From NCBI GenBank assembly GCA_944323825.1, contig CALUTY010000008.1, positions 1-64,000 on the forward strand: DNA of 64,000 bases, in the 5' to 3' direction. Positions within the stretch are counted from its first letter, which is position 1. Every line of letters begins with the position of its first letter. This stretch comes from an uncultured Bacteroidales bacterium (lineage in GTDB: Bacteria; Bacteroidota; Bacteroidia; Bacteroidales; UBA932). Below the pieces are notes generated by a model that had not been told where the DNA came from, searched no databases, and saw only the letters and a program-made list of their open reading frames with translations. This document shows, one piece after another, positions 51,957 to 61,042 of the stretch. The translations under genes and the position numbers were made by a program.

Positions 51957-52697
51957 TCAAAACACCAGTTCCGCACAGAAGGCCTGCCTTTCCCCGCAGA
52001 CGCCTTCCACTATATAACGCAATGATTCCCCTTCTTCAGATTTCATTCTAAAAATGGAAACGGCTTCCCCAGGCCTTGTTTCATGATTGAAGTTGATCTT
52101 CATCTCCCTCAGCGGCCTTGCGGAAGTCACATCGTAATCAACGGCATCCATGGCCCACACGATATACATTGCATTGTTGGTATGGCCGTTCAGGTCCACA
52201 TCGGAATACGAAACCCGATGGTCAGCCACGAATTCCGGAGCAGCCCCTTTGGGCATCTGCACCTTGCCGCATGGTTCTGCTATCACATCCACCTTTCTCG
52301 CAGTGTCCCCGTCCATCGGACTGTTTGCCCCGCGCACTATCCTTCTCGTGTCCACATCTATCACAAGCCATGAAGAAGTGGCCTCGACAAGAACGCTTCC
52401 GTCTGCACCTGTCATCAGAAAATCACGCAGATAGAACATCATGGAAGGTCCCTTGTGCCATGTGTCGAGATTCACCTCCTCCCTCCATCTCGGATGACGC
52501 AGGAAACGCACATGCATCCGGGACAGCACCCAAAGGGTCCTTGTCCTGGAAAGATCGTCATATCCGAATCCGAGAATGTCTGCATGCCGGTTGGCAGCCT
52601 CCTGTGCAAAATCCATGAACGAGGCCGGTTTGAGAAGCTGCGCCCCGTCCGTTTCATAACATGGTATGATGAAATGCTGCGAATATATATCCTTCAT
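51957..52697 (-). CDS. Acyl-ACP thioesterase (FatA/B-like)
   Basis: 246 residues from the ATG at 52697. A longer frame to 52775 would include the promoter and is rejected. The fold is a double hot dog: DIYSQHFIIPCYETDGAQLLKPASFMDFAQEAANRHADILG is the first half and VSYSDVDLNGHTNNAMYIVWAMDAV the second, with the catalytic Asp, Asn and His of DxNxHxNN. It releases fatty acids from ACP; in Bacteroidales this supports lipid remodelling or fatty acid release. Separate transcription unit from its own promoter at 52764. Confidence 0.9.
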   Translation of the reverse strand: MKDIYSQHFIIPCYETDGAQLLKPASFMDFAQEAANRHADILGFGYDDLSRTRTLWVLSRMHVRFLRHPRWREEVNLDTWHKGPSMMFYLRDFLMTGADGSVLVEATSSWLVIDVDTRRIVRGANSPMDGDTARKVDVIAEPCGKVQMPKGAAPEFVADHRVSYSDVDLNGHTNNAMYIVWAMDAVDYDVTSARPLREMKINFNHETRPGEAVSIFRMKSEEGESLRYIVEGVCGERQAFCAELVF

Positions 52698-52763
52698 GCC
52701 TCGTGACTGAAAATGCCTCGTAACCAAACAGCCGCCATATCGGCCATCCGTTAAAATCGCCGG

Positions 52764-52771
52764 CAAAAGTA
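52764..52771 (-). promoter_or_regulatory. Thioesterase -7 element
   Basis: Minus-strand TACTTTTG (TAnnTTTG), 66 nt before the chosen ATG. It sits inside the longer reading frame and so rules out its start at 52775. Confidence 0.6.
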
Positions 52772-52794
52772 ACACTTAATTTGATTACAAGCAA

Positions 52795-53826
52795 CTATTG
52801 CTGCCGGTATCTGAGCACTTCAAGCTCCCCTTCGTCATACAATATCGAATTTATGAAATCCGGACACAGCCGGGCCAGAATCATATAGAGAAGAAGAAGC
52901 ACGGCCGCTGCCCCTACGATGCAACCCGCAGCCACCATAACCTTGCGTACAGTACTCCTGCTCTTCCTCACGCCTTCTCCGGATTCTTCAGCATCATTGA
53001 TTTCCGCTGCCTCCGGTCCGTTTTCCGCCGCCGGTTCCACATCCTCGCCGCCCTCCGGAGTCATCTCACCTCCGTCATCTGCCTTGTCCAGACGGGCTTC
53101 GCTCCATACCTCTGTCCATGCACTCGTGTCAGAAGGAGTATCTTCTGCAGGTTCTGTCACAGCTTCTGTCAGTTCCATTTCCGCTTCAGCCCCGTTCTCA
53201 GACTTCAATTCCGCCACATCTTCTGCCGGCCCGACAGGTTCAGCTTCAACCTTGACACCGTCCGCCGGCCCATTTACATTCTCCTCAACCGTTTCCGTAC
53301 TGTCTTCCGGTCCCTTTTCAGAATCACTTCTGACTCCAGAATCAGTTCCGGCAAGCGCTGCAGCCAGACTTTCCATCACAGCTCCGACCTCTTCCCTTGT
53401 CTCCTGATGAGTCTTCAGGGAAACCGGCTCCAGTCCGAATCCCTCCGGATATATGTCAAGATCTTCATCCGCCACGAAGAACACATTGTTCTCCTTCGTT
53501 GCCCTGAGCCGACCCAGTCCCGGGAACACCACAGTCTTCTTCACCTTCAGCACTTCCGCCAGTTCAGAAACGAACTCCGTCACTATCCTCCCAGCAATAT
53601 CTTCCTCCACCCCGTTTGCCCTGGCATAAAGCTCCGCCAGCAATGTGTCCTGCTCCAGATTGCTCCTGAAAGAAAGCCTCCTGTACGGAGGATTGACCGT
53701 ATATCCCTTATCCGAAAAAGTGGCCGGAACCACCTCGGCAACAAAGGCTCCCAACCCCGGCAACGACACCTTGTCATTGTCCATGATCAGTTCCTTCACC
53801 ATTTTTGACAGAAGATCTATATCCAT
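52795..53826 (-). CDS. HU-CCDC81-like DNA-binding-fold protein with C-terminal membrane helix
   Basis: 343 residues. Residues about 1-130 hold the two HU-like bacterial CCDC81 repeats: LSKMVKELIMDNDKVSLPGLGAFVAE, then VTEFVSELAEVLKVKKTVVFPGLGRLRA. Next comes a 140-residue linker that is almost wholly acidic (Glu/Asp, Ala, Pro). A membrane helix (VRKVMVAAGCIVGAAAVLLLLYMIL, about 298-322) is followed by 20 residues outside. Family members often carry a SPOR domain after the helix; here it is missing. Whether it binds DNA at the membrane or serves in division is unknown. Confidence 0.82.
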   Translation of the reverse strand: MDIDLLSKMVKELIMDNDKVSLPGLGAFVAEVVPATFSDKGYTVNPPYRRLSFRSNLEQDTLLAELYARANGVEEDIAGRIVTEFVSELAEVLKVKKTVVFPGLGRLRATKENNVFFVADEDLDIYPEGFGLEPVSLKTHQETREEVGAVMESLAAALAGTDSGVRSDSEKGPEDSTETVEENVNGPADGVKVEAEPVGPAEDVAELKSENGAEAEMELTEAVTEPAEDTPSDTSAWTEVWSEARLDKADDGGEMTPEGGEDVEPAAENGPEAAEINDAEESGEGVRKSRSTVRKVMVAAGCIVGAAAVLLLLYMILARLCPDFINSILYDEGELEVLRYRQQ

Positions 53827-53908
53827 ACCTCCAAAGTATTTTCATTCTTGAATTCAGTCCTGCGGCATCTCCGCCAGCCGGCCACTTACAATCCCCGTCA
53901 GGGCAACG

Positions 53909-53916
53909 CAAAGGTA
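53909..53916 (-). promoter_or_regulatory. HU-CCDC81 gene -7 element
   Basis: Minus-strand TACCTTTG, about 83 nt before the ATG at 53826. A weak TTTCTG lies at the -33 position. Confidence 0.6.
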
Positions 53917-53975
53917 ATACTTCTCCCCCAATTTCAGAAAAAACAACAAAAATTCGACAAAAAACATTCAAAAAA

Positions 53976-54006
53976 TTTGCACCGTCAGAAATTTATTGTA
54001 CCTTTG
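53976..54006 (+). promoter_or_regulatory. tRNA-Asn promoter
   Basis: TTTG (53976-53979), a 19-nt spacer, TACCTTTG (53999-54006): an exact consensus promoter, 36 nt before the tRNA. Confidence 0.9.
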
Positions 54007-54042
54007 CAATCCCGTTTGGGAAACATCCATACGGACCAACAT

Positions 54043-54116
54043 TCCTGAATAGCTCAGTTGGTTAGAGCATCTGACTGTTAATCAGAGGGTCCCAGGTTCA
54101 AGTCCTGGTTCAGGAG
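54043..54116 (+). tRNA. tRNA-Asn (anticodon GTT)
   Basis: 74 nt. Acceptor TCCTGAA/TTCAGGA with discriminator G, D-arm AGCTCAGTTGGTTAGAGC, anticodon stem CTGAC around TGTTAAT with GTT, T-arm CCAGGTTCAAGTCCTGG. CCA is not encoded. Confidence 0.97.
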
Positions 54117-54129
54117 CACTTAAAAATCA

Positions 54130-54160
54130 AGAGGTTACAGACTTTTCTGCAACCTCTTTT
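54130..54160. terminator. Terminator between tRNA-Asn and trkH
   Basis: AGAGGTT/AACCTCT (54130-54136, 54151-54157) with an inner CAGA/TCTG pairing, T-run after it on the plus strand and TTGATTTTT on the minus strand, so it can serve both convergent units. Confidence 0.88.
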
Positions 54161-54188
54161 CCGTTTTCAGACACTAACAATTCAATTC

Positions 54189-55634
54189 CTATTGCTTCCA
54201 GAATGAACGGGTGAAGATAACAAGGAATGTGAAAAGCTCCAGACGGCCGATCAGCATGATGAACGACAGGAAAATCTTGCAGAATCCGTTCAGGGAAGAA
54301 AAGTTGGACATGGGCCCGACCTCCCCGAACCCTGGACCGACATTGCTGAGACAGGTGATGACAGAACTCGTGGCAGTAAGGATGTCGGTAAAGCAGGACA
54401 TGACTATGCTGCCCACTGCAAAAGTGAAGATGTAGACACAGAAAAAGCTCGTTATGCTGCCCAGCAGTTCCGGATGCACGCTTCTTCCGTTATATTTCAC
54501 ATTTATCACCCCGTTCGGATGGATTATCCTCTTCAGTTCATTGAATCCGTTCTTGAAAAGAAGGAGGAGGCGGATACATTTGATGCCTCCGACCGTGGAA
54601 CCGGCGGATCCCCCTATGAAAAGGAGAATGAACAGAAGCATCTGCGTGACATAAGGCCAATATAGATAATCGGCAGTAGCAAATCCGGTGGTGGTGATGA
54701 TGGTGACTACCTGGAAGGAGGCATCCCTGAAAGATTTCTCCAGGCCGGCATATCCGTCAAAATACAGGACACCGGCAATCACAAGCGACATGACAAGGGT
54801 TACGCCGGCATAAAGTCTGAACTCCTCGTCCCGGAACAGGCGCATGGCCCTTCCTTTGAACAGGGAATAGAGCAAGGCATAATTGGTACCGGCTATGAAC
54901 ATGAAGGCCGTGATGACATATTGTATATAAGGAGAATCCCAATAGGCAACGCTGGCGGTCTTGGTGGAATATCCTCCAGTCGCCATACTTGCGAAAGAAT
55001 GGCACAAGGCATCGAAGAATGTCATGCCGCCGAACATGAGCATCACAGTCTCTGAAGCGGTAAGGGCAGTGTACATGATACACATGCGCCTGGCCGTAGA
55101 AGAAAAGGTAAATGAGAATTTGTCATGGGTCGGCCCCGGAACTTCGGCCACATACAAGTCCCGTCCCTCAATGCCGAGACTCGGAAGAATGGCAAGAAGG
55201 ATGACGACTATCCCCAGTCCTCCCATCCATTGCGTGAGCGCCCTCCAGAAAAGGGAGGCGTGCGGAAGAGCTTCCACATCATTCAAAATCGAAGATCCGG
55301 TGGTGGTGAACCCCGACATTATCTCAAAGAAAGCATCCGGGAAAGAAGGTATGTATCCGCTTATCATAAGCGGCAGGCTGCCGAATACGGTGAACAATAT
55401 CCACACGCACGACACTATGAAATATCCGTCCCTCTTGGCCAGGACCCTGTCCTTGACCCTGACGGAAAATATCAGGATGCAGGCCACGGCAAGGGTGATC
55501 CCTGCTGAAATAAGAAAGGCATCCGCATCATCTTCGCCATAAATGAGGGCAACGCCCATGCATATCAGGAGCGCAACGCTCTCCACAAGGAGAAGCTTTC
55601 CGAGAATATTGGTTATGAAACGGAAATTTATCAT
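54189..55634 (-). CDS. trkH: Potassium uptake protein TrkH family
   Basis: 481 residues, eight M1-P-M2 type units folded as four repeats. Selectivity-filter loops: MSGFTTTGSSIL, ASMATGGYSTKT, ITTTGFATADY and LSNVGPGFGEVGP. It forms the K+ pore gated by TrkA, whose gene ends 10 nt upstream on the same strand. The order trkA, trkH is common in Bacteroidota. Confidence 0.95.
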   Translation of the reverse strand: MINFRFITNILGKLLLVESVALLICMGVALIYGEDDADAFLISAGITLAVACILIFSVRVKDRVLAKRDGYFIVSCVWILFTVFGSLPLMISGYIPSFPDAFFEIMSGFTTTGSSILNDVEALPHASLFWRALTQWMGGLGIVVILLAILPSLGIEGRDLYVAEVPGPTHDKFSFTFSSTARRMCIMYTALTASETVMLMFGGMTFFDALCHSFASMATGGYSTKTASVAYWDSPYIQYVITAFMFIAGTNYALLYSLFKGRAMRLFRDEEFRLYAGVTLVMSLVIAGVLYFDGYAGLEKSFRDASFQVVTIITTTGFATADYLYWPYVTQMLLFILLFIGGSAGSTVGGIKCIRLLLLFKNGFNELKRIIHPNGVINVKYNGRSVHPELLGSITSFFCVYIFTFAVGSIVMSCFTDILTATSSVITCLSNVGPGFGEVGPMSNFSSLNGFCKIFLSFIMLIGRLELFTFLVIFTRSFWKQ

Positions 55635-55644
55635 GCCGGCACAA

Positions 55645-56988
55645 TCATTTGCGGAACATTTTCAGAACTCTCTTGACAGCGGACGGCAAAGCGAAGATGA
55701 CAACATCGTCACCTGCCTCTATCCTCACGTCACCTTTGGCAATTACGGCCTCCCCGTTGCGGATGATGCCTCCGACATTGGCATTGTCCGGGAAATCAAG
55801 CTCCGCAAGGGTCCCGCCTGTAATTTTGGCCCCTTCCTCCACAGTCACCTCAAAGACCTCAGCCTCGGAAAAAGTGACGAATTTCAGATGCTTGACATTC
55901 ACATTTATAGTATAGCGGTAAATGTTGGATGCAGCTATCAGTTTTGTATTTATGAGAGTACCTATGCCGAGGTTCTCGGCAAGCCCGGTATAGTCGATGT
56001 TCTCGACTTCGGCAACTGTCTTCTTCACGCCCAGCTTCTTGGCCAGGAGGCAGGTCAGGATATTCGTTTCGGAAGAGCCCGTCAGGCAGATGAACGCATC
56101 GGTGTTCCTTATGCTCTCTTCCCTGAGAAGGGTAAGGTCCCGGCCGTCCCCGTTGATGACGAGCGTGGACTTCAGCTTGTCAGCCAGGAGGAAGCACCTG
56201 TCCTTGTCCTTCTCTATCAGCTTGACATTGTAATGCTGTTCCAGAAGCGACGCGGCCTTTGCCCCCACACGGGAGCCTCCCACTATGATGATGTTCTTGA
56301 TCTCATGCCGGGCCTTGCCGCAGATGGAGAATATTTCCGAAATGTATATTGGCTTTGTCACAAAAAACGCCAGGTCACCATAGCGGAAAGTGTCATTTCC
56401 ACGCGGTATGATGGTCTGGTCCCCCCTCTTTATGGCCACCACACGGAAATTGTCGGCACCGTAAAGCTGGGCGGTCTTGGCAAGCGAAAGGTTGAGCACC
56501 GGGGCGTTTTCCCAGATCTTTATGCCCAGAAGCTGAAGCCTGCCGTCAGAGAATTCATGCTGCTGGCGTGTACCGCTGAGCTTCAGGGCCGATACGATCT
56601 CTTCAGCTGCAAGACGTTCCGGATATATCAGGGAGTCGATTCCTATGGTTCTGAGATACTCCCTGTTGGCATCTTCCAGATATTCGCTGTTGTTCACCCT
56701 TGTGATGGTGTACTTTGCACCGAGCTTCTTTGCAAGTATGGAAGAATTGATGTTCAGTTCCTCCTGATGGTTGACAGCTATGAACAGGTCACAGTCTCCT
56801 GCCCCGGCGTCCTCCAATGCCCCGATTGAAGTACATGATCCCACCTGTGAAAGTATGTCAAGCTGCGACTCCAGCTGCGCAAGCTTCTCTTCATCGCTGT
56901 CAATCAGCATTATGCTATGATCCTGTCTGCTGAGCATCTTGGCCAGGTGCGTCCCGACCTCCCCCGCTCCTGCTATGACTATCTTCAT
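55645..56988 (-). CDS. trkA: Trk system potassium transporter TrkA
   Basis: 447 residues with two RCK units: IVIAGAGEVGTHLAKMLSRQDHSIMLIDSDEEKL (1-130) plus its RCK-C, and NIIIVGGSRVGAKAASLLEQHYNVKLIEKDKDRC (about 230-360) plus a second RCK-C ending DDVVIFALPSAVKRV. Both Rossmann folds bind NAD(H) or nucleotides and gate TrkH. The glycine motif of the second unit (GGSRVG) is kept. First gene of the trkA-trkH pair; promoter at 57019. Confidence 0.95.
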   Translation of the reverse strand: MKIVIAGAGEVGTHLAKMLSRQDHSIMLIDSDEEKLAQLESQLDILSQVGSCTSIGALEDAGAGDCDLFIAVNHQEELNINSSILAKKLGAKYTITRVNNSEYLEDANREYLRTIGIDSLIYPERLAAEEIVSALKLSGTRQQHEFSDGRLQLLGIKIWENAPVLNLSLAKTAQLYGADNFRVVAIKRGDQTIIPRGNDTFRYGDLAFFVTKPIYISEIFSICGKARHEIKNIIIVGGSRVGAKAASLLEQHYNVKLIEKDKDRCFLLADKLKSTLVINGDGRDLTLLREESIRNTDAFICLTGSSETNILTCLLAKKLGVKKTVAEVENIDYTGLAENLGIGTLINTKLIAASNIYRYTINVNVKHLKFVTFSEAEVFEVTVEEGAKITGGTLAELDFPDNANVGGIIRNGEAVIAKGDVRIEAGDDVVIFALPSAVKRVLKMFRK

Positions 56989-57018
56989 CGCTTTTTACCA
57001 GTTAACAAAAATTCCCGG

Positions 57019-57026
57019 CAAATATA
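57019..57026 (-). promoter_or_regulatory. trkA -7 element
   Basis: Minus-strand TATATTTG, 31 nt before the ATG; a TATTG lies near the -33 position. Confidence 0.65.
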
Positions 57027-57115
57027 AGGCTTTATCTTCTAATCTGGCAATATCCGGAGAAATATTATCAAAATGGGGAGAATAAAACCGGGGAGATGAA
57101 GCAGGATGCCAGATG

Positions 57116-57748
57116 TCAGAAAGCAGATTCAAATGTGTCAATCCAGAAATCAGAAAGAGCCTTTATTGCCGGGGCGTCATTCTCGGAGAACCGGTCCCGG
57201 ACGCCGGCTGTGATGAAACCGGCGGAAGATGCGCTGCGGATGCCGGGGAGGGTATCCTCAAAGACAATGCACTCTGACGGGAGCATGCCGAGCCTTTCGG
57301 CTGCAAGGAGATAGACATCGGGGCGGTCCTTGCCATGCGGGACTTCAGAAGTCGTGGCGATGGCGGAAAACAGCCTTAAGATCCCGTTGTTTTCCAATGC
57401 CGGGGCAAAAAGCTCCGGAGTGGAGGAAGTGGCTATGCCGAGGCGGACACCACGGGAAGAAAGGCTTTCCAGATATGCCTTGACTCCAGGCTTGAGGGCT
57501 ATTTCATGGGCGTAGGCATCCCGGGTCATCGCCGTCCATTCCGACATAAGGGACTCCGGGGCGTCCGGAAGCCCGAAACGGGCTATGGTATATTCCGCAG
57601 CCTGGCTGAACTCCATCCGGTTGACTGCATCCACATAGTCTTCAGGCATGGCTATCCCTCTTTTTGCAAGGAAGCGTCTGTCTATCTCCTCCCATATCCA
57701 GAGGGAGTCCAGGATGGTTCCGTCAAGGTCGAAGATGGCCCCTTTCAT
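57116..57748 (-). CDS. HAD family phosphatase, possible thiamine monophosphate phosphatase
   Basis: 210 residues from the ATG at 57748, which overlaps the thiE stop (ATGA); a GTG at 57757 is an alternative. HAD subfamily IA with alpha-helical cap: nucleophile motif FDLDGTILDSL, motif II IATSSTP, motif III Lys in GKDRPDVYLLAAERLG, motif IV FEDTLPGIRSASSAG. The sequence looks like beta-phosphoglucomutase/sugar-phosphatase relatives, so sugar phosphates are possible. Its overlap with thiE, and the fact that many Bacteroidota use a HAD enzyme rather than ThiL to dephosphorylate TMP, make TMP phosphatase a good guess. Confidence 0.85.
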   Translation of the reverse strand: MKGAIFDLDGTILDSLWIWEEIDRRFLAKRGIAMPEDYVDAVNRMEFSQAAEYTIARFGLPDAPESLMSEWTAMTRDAYAHEIALKPGVKAYLESLSSRGVRLGIATSSTPELFAPALENNGILRLFSAIATTSEVPHGKDRPDVYLLAAERLGMLPSECIVFEDTLPGIRSASSAGFITAGVRDRFSENDAPAIKALSDFWIDTFESAF

Positions 57749-58374
57749 GCCTTCCACAGCTCCAGAAGACCTCTGGCGGCTGCCTCCACATCAGGCCGGG
57801 CGACTATTGCCGACACAACGGCTATGCCGTCTATGTCCAGACCCTTGAACTGAGGGGCAGTATTCATGTTGATGCCTCCTATTATGACAATGGGAATGCT
57901 TACCGCCTTCCTTATCTCTTTCAGAAGGTCCACTGTGATGACCTCCGCATCTGTCTTTGTCCCTGTCGGGAACATGGCCCCCACCCCAAGATAGTCAGCC
58001 CCGTCCTGCTCTGCCCGGATGGCCTCATCCAATGCCGACACGGAAACTCCTATAAGCATATCCGGACCGGCGATCTGCCTCACCGTCCTGCATGGCAGGT
58101 CATCCTGCCCCACATGCACCCCGTCAGCTCCGGCCGCCAAGGCAATATCCACCCTGTCATTGATGATCAGAGGCACCCCGTAACGGGAAGTCAGCCCCTT
58201 GACCCGCAGCGCAAGTTCCAGGAACTCCCTGCTGGAGCATTCCTTTTCCCTCAGCTGAACGGCAGTCACGCCTCCTTTCAGGGCGCATTCCACATTTTCC
58301 TCTATCGTGCTGCTCGACATGAGCCTCCTGTCCGTACACAGGTACAGGGACCAGTCTATATTCTGTTTTTCCAT
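57745..58374 (-). CDS. thiE: Thiamine phosphate synthase
   Basis: 209 residues, a TIM barrel that joins HMP-PP and the thiazole phosphate. Conserved parts: TAVQLREKE, PLIINDRVDIALAAGADGVHVGQDDLP, IGVSVSALDEAIRAEQDGADYLGVGAMFPTGTK and IGGINMNTA. The PxGTKTD stretch carries the pyrophosphate-binding residues. No other thi gene is nearby, and no TPP riboswitch is seen upstream, so it may serve salvage. It overlaps the HAD phosphatase gene and follows the M23 peptidase gene by 35 nt. Confidence 0.95.
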   Translation of the reverse strand: MEKQNIDWSLYLCTDRRLMSSSTIEENVECALKGGVTAVQLREKECSSREFLELALRVKGLTSRYGVPLIINDRVDIALAAGADGVHVGQDDLPCRTVRQIAGPDMLIGVSVSALDEAIRAEQDGADYLGVGAMFPTGTKTDAEVITVDLLKEIRKAVSIPIVIIGGINMNTAPQFKGLDIDGIAVVSAIVARPDVEAAARGLLELWKA

Positions 58375-58409
58375 TACTATTTAATATGCCTATCCGCAAA
58401 AGCCCCCCC

Positions 58410-59534
58410 TCATTTCACCCTTATCGTGCGGCCGATTTTCAGTATGGTATTCGGTGTGATGTCATTGAGCCGGCACAAGGCGGTCACGGAAGTGCCGTTG
58501 TTGGCGGCTATCTTCCCGAGGGTATCGCCGGACTTGATGGTATAGTACCTCATTGCGGCCCTTTCGGCATCCTCCCTGGCATCATCCTCGGCATTCAGGA
58601 TCTCATCCTCGAAGTCCTGCTCATAATTGCTGTACGGGCTGAAATACTTCTTCTTCAACACGAAAAGTCGGTATCTCAGGTCTCCCGTCCCGAAATCTAT
58701 CAGCCACTGCGGGTCGAATGCAAAGCCTTTGTAACGGGTCTCAAAATGAAGATGAGGACCTGTAGAACGGCCTGTGGAGCCGCCCAGGCCTATCACATCC
58801 CCGGCATGCACCCAGTCCCCCGGCTTGACCTTGCGGCTGGAAAGATGTCCGTAGAAAGTCTCCAGTCCGTTTTGATGCCTTATGACCACCAGATTGCCAT
58901 AACCGCCTGCATAGCGCGACACCCTTACTTCCCCGTCAAAAGCCGCGTGGACAGGCGTCCCGGTGGCCAAAGGAAGGTCTATGCCCTGATGTCTGCGCCC
59001 GCGACGGATACCGAACTTGCCTCTCGGATGCACATCACCGATATAAGGGCAATGATACTGGCTCAGACTGTCCACCACCCATAGGGACCACACATTTTCC
59101 AGGCTGTCGAGCCCCATCTTATAAGGATTGGTGCTGTATTCGTCCCAATGTTCCTTGAAGACCTCAGCCTGCATCATATAGTCCGCATCCTTGATATATT
59201 GCCATGTGTTGTCGCTGTAAAGGACCACCTTGATATGTTCATTGACCGTGTCAAGGGTGTCGAGAACCATGGCATCGGTGTCCATCATCGATTTCACCGG
59301 CTTCAGCGCAGGACGCGGGACAATGATTTCCGCCTGGCTGCGTGTCAGAGGCAATGTCCTGCCGCTCAGGCTGAAACCGCTTATGACCTCATCCCGGTCC
59401 TTCTCATCTCCGGGAGAAGCGGAACCGTCAGAGCAACCGGAAACCTTGACTGCAGACCCGGGACCTGCGGCGAAAGCGCAGACAGTCCCCGCCATCAGGG
59501 ACAACACACACAATACTGCTTTTCTTCTTATCAT
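58410..59534 (-). CDS. M23 peptidase with C-terminal LysM domain
   Basis: 374 residues, signal peptide (VLCVLSLMAGTVCAFA). The peptidase domain (about 185-290) keeps all metal and catalytic residues: RHQGIDLPLATGTPV, TFYGHLSS, GPHLHFETRY. It should cut stem-peptide cross-links as zinc endopeptidase. The C-terminal LysM (YYTIKSGDTLGKIAANNGTSVTALCRLN) binds glycan. The first 180 residues are a variable, mostly helical segment. It is read between phosphomannomutase (95 nt upstream) and thiE. Confidence 0.93.
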   Translation of the reverse strand: MIRRKAVLCVLSLMAGTVCAFAAGPGSAVKVSGCSDGSASPGDEKDRDEVISGFSLSGRTLPLTRSQAEIIVPRPALKPVKSMMDTDAMVLDTLDTVNEHIKVVLYSDNTWQYIKDADYMMQAEVFKEHWDEYSTNPYKMGLDSLENVWSLWVVDSLSQYHCPYIGDVHPRGKFGIRRGRRHQGIDLPLATGTPVHAAFDGEVRVSRYAGGYGNLVVIRHQNGLETFYGHLSSRKVKPGDWVHAGDVIGLGGSTGRSTGPHLHFETRYKGFAFDPQWLIDFGTGDLRYRLFVLKKKYFSPYSNYEQDFEDEILNAEDDAREDAERAAMRYYTIKSGDTLGKIAANNGTSVTALCRLNDITPNTILKIGRTIRVK

Positions 59535-59629
59535 AATTTAAATCTTGGTCCAACATGGCAGGAACGGGGCATATTCATGAATCCCCGGAAAGACAAATTC
59601 GGGATGCTCCTGCATCTGCATCCCGGACA

Positions 59630-60985
59630 TCATCGCGCCACGAAGCGCGAAACGAGAATATCCCTGACCTCCGCCACCTTCTCATCCAGAAGCTCCTTTG
59701 AGGAAGCCTCGCAGATGAAGCGGAGATAAGGTTCAGTGTTTGAAGGACGGATATTAAACCACCATTGCGGAAATTCCACCCTGTAACCGTCGAAATCCAT
59801 ATATGCCGTGGCCTTTTCATTTTCCATGAAATGGTCCCTGACGGCATCCATGGCCCCCTGCTTGTCCTCAATCCGGAAATTGATTTCCCCGGAATTCTGA
59901 TATTTCTCTATTCCGGATATAAGGCTGCTGAGAGATATCCCCTTCCGTTTCATATCCGCCACCACATTCAGTATCAGCATGGAAGCCAGAAGGCCGCTGT
60001 CGGAATAGAAGAAGTCACGGAAATAATAATGTCCGGCAAGCTCTCCGCCGTACACTCCGTCCAGTTCCCTCAGCTTGCGGGCGGCAAAGGCCCTGCCCAC
60101 CTTCCAGGTGTGCATTTCAGCCCCCATAGGCGCAAGATATTCACCCACAGCCTTTGAACTCCTTATATCCTGGAGCACTATGCCCTTCTCCCCTTTCTTC
60201 TCAAGGAAATGATGCCCGAGCACGGCTATCATCAGGTCCGGGGAAATGAACCGCCCGTTTTCGTCCGTAAACATCACCCTGTCGGCATCCCCGTCATATA
60301 TCACCCCTATGTCGGCCCCCGTCTTCTTCACGAGAGCCTGAAGAGCTTCGACATTTTTCGGAATGAGAGGATTCGGCTCATGGTTCGGAAAACGCCCGTC
60401 CATGGTGTCGAATATATAGGCCGGAGCATCCCCGAAAATTTTCTTTGCAAACAATGTGGCCATCCCGTTGGAAAGGTCCATCGCAATCTTCAGCCCGCTC
60501 CAGTCCTCCTTATATTTAAGGAGAAAATCAAGATAGTCCCCGCGGATGTCCATCTCCTTCACCTGTCCGCGACGCTCCGCCGGAACGCACGGACGCCCGG
60601 ACTCTATCCATTCCTGAATCTGTCCTAGACCATTGTCCAGCCCCACAGGGAGTGCATTTTCACGCGAAACCTTCATGCCGTTGTACTCGGCAGGATTATG
60701 CGAGGCCGTTATCTGCACGGAAGCCCTGAAGCCGTAGTTTGCCGTGCCGAAATAAACCATTGGCGTAGTGCTGAGCCCGATGTCGTGCACATCCGCCCCT
60801 GCATCCGTTATGCCCTTCAGCAGATACTCATGTATCTCATCGGAAGACACCCTGCAGTCCCTTCCGACAAGGACCTTGTCAGTCTGAAGAAGTTCAGGCA
60901 GGAAATAGCCCACCTTATAGGCTGTTTCCTTGTCGAAATCCACATTGTAGATTCCCCTGATGTCGTATGCGTGAAATGCTCCCAT
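59630..60985 (-). CDS. manB: Phosphomannomutase/phosphoglucomutase (alpha-D-phosphohexomutase)
   Basis: 451 residues in the usual four domains: phosphoserine loop QITASHNPAEYNGMK, metal loop IYDGDADRV, sugar-binding loop GGELAGHYYFRD, and phosphate-binding loop RPSNTEPYLRF. The E-x-S/H signature of the third loop reads GELAGH, with Ala-Gly in place of Met/Thr-Ser, consistent with PMM/PGM dual enzymes. It makes mannose-1-P or glucose-1-P for polysaccharide and LPS synthesis. Single gene spaced 57 nt from def. Confidence 0.93.
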   Translation of the reverse strand: MGAFHAYDIRGIYNVDFDKETAYKVGYFLPELLQTDKVLVGRDCRVSSDEIHEYLLKGITDAGADVHDIGLSTTPMVYFGTANYGFRASVQITASHNPAEYNGMKVSRENALPVGLDNGLGQIQEWIESGRPCVPAERRGQVKEMDIRGDYLDFLLKYKEDWSGLKIAMDLSNGMATLFAKKIFGDAPAYIFDTMDGRFPNHEPNPLIPKNVEALQALVKKTGADIGVIYDGDADRVMFTDENGRFISPDLMIAVLGHHFLEKKGEKGIVLQDIRSSKAVGEYLAPMGAEMHTWKVGRAFAARKLRELDGVYGGELAGHYYFRDFFYSDSGLLASMLILNVVADMKRKGISLSSLISGIEKYQNSGEINFRIEDKQGAMDAVRDHFMENEKATAYMDFDGYRVEFPQWWFNIRPSNTEPYLRFICEASSKELLDEKVAEVRDILVSRFVAR

Positions 60986-61042
60986 AATTATTTTTTCTTT
61001 ATTTTGAACAGGACCGATATCTTGGGACAGTACCGGAACCGG

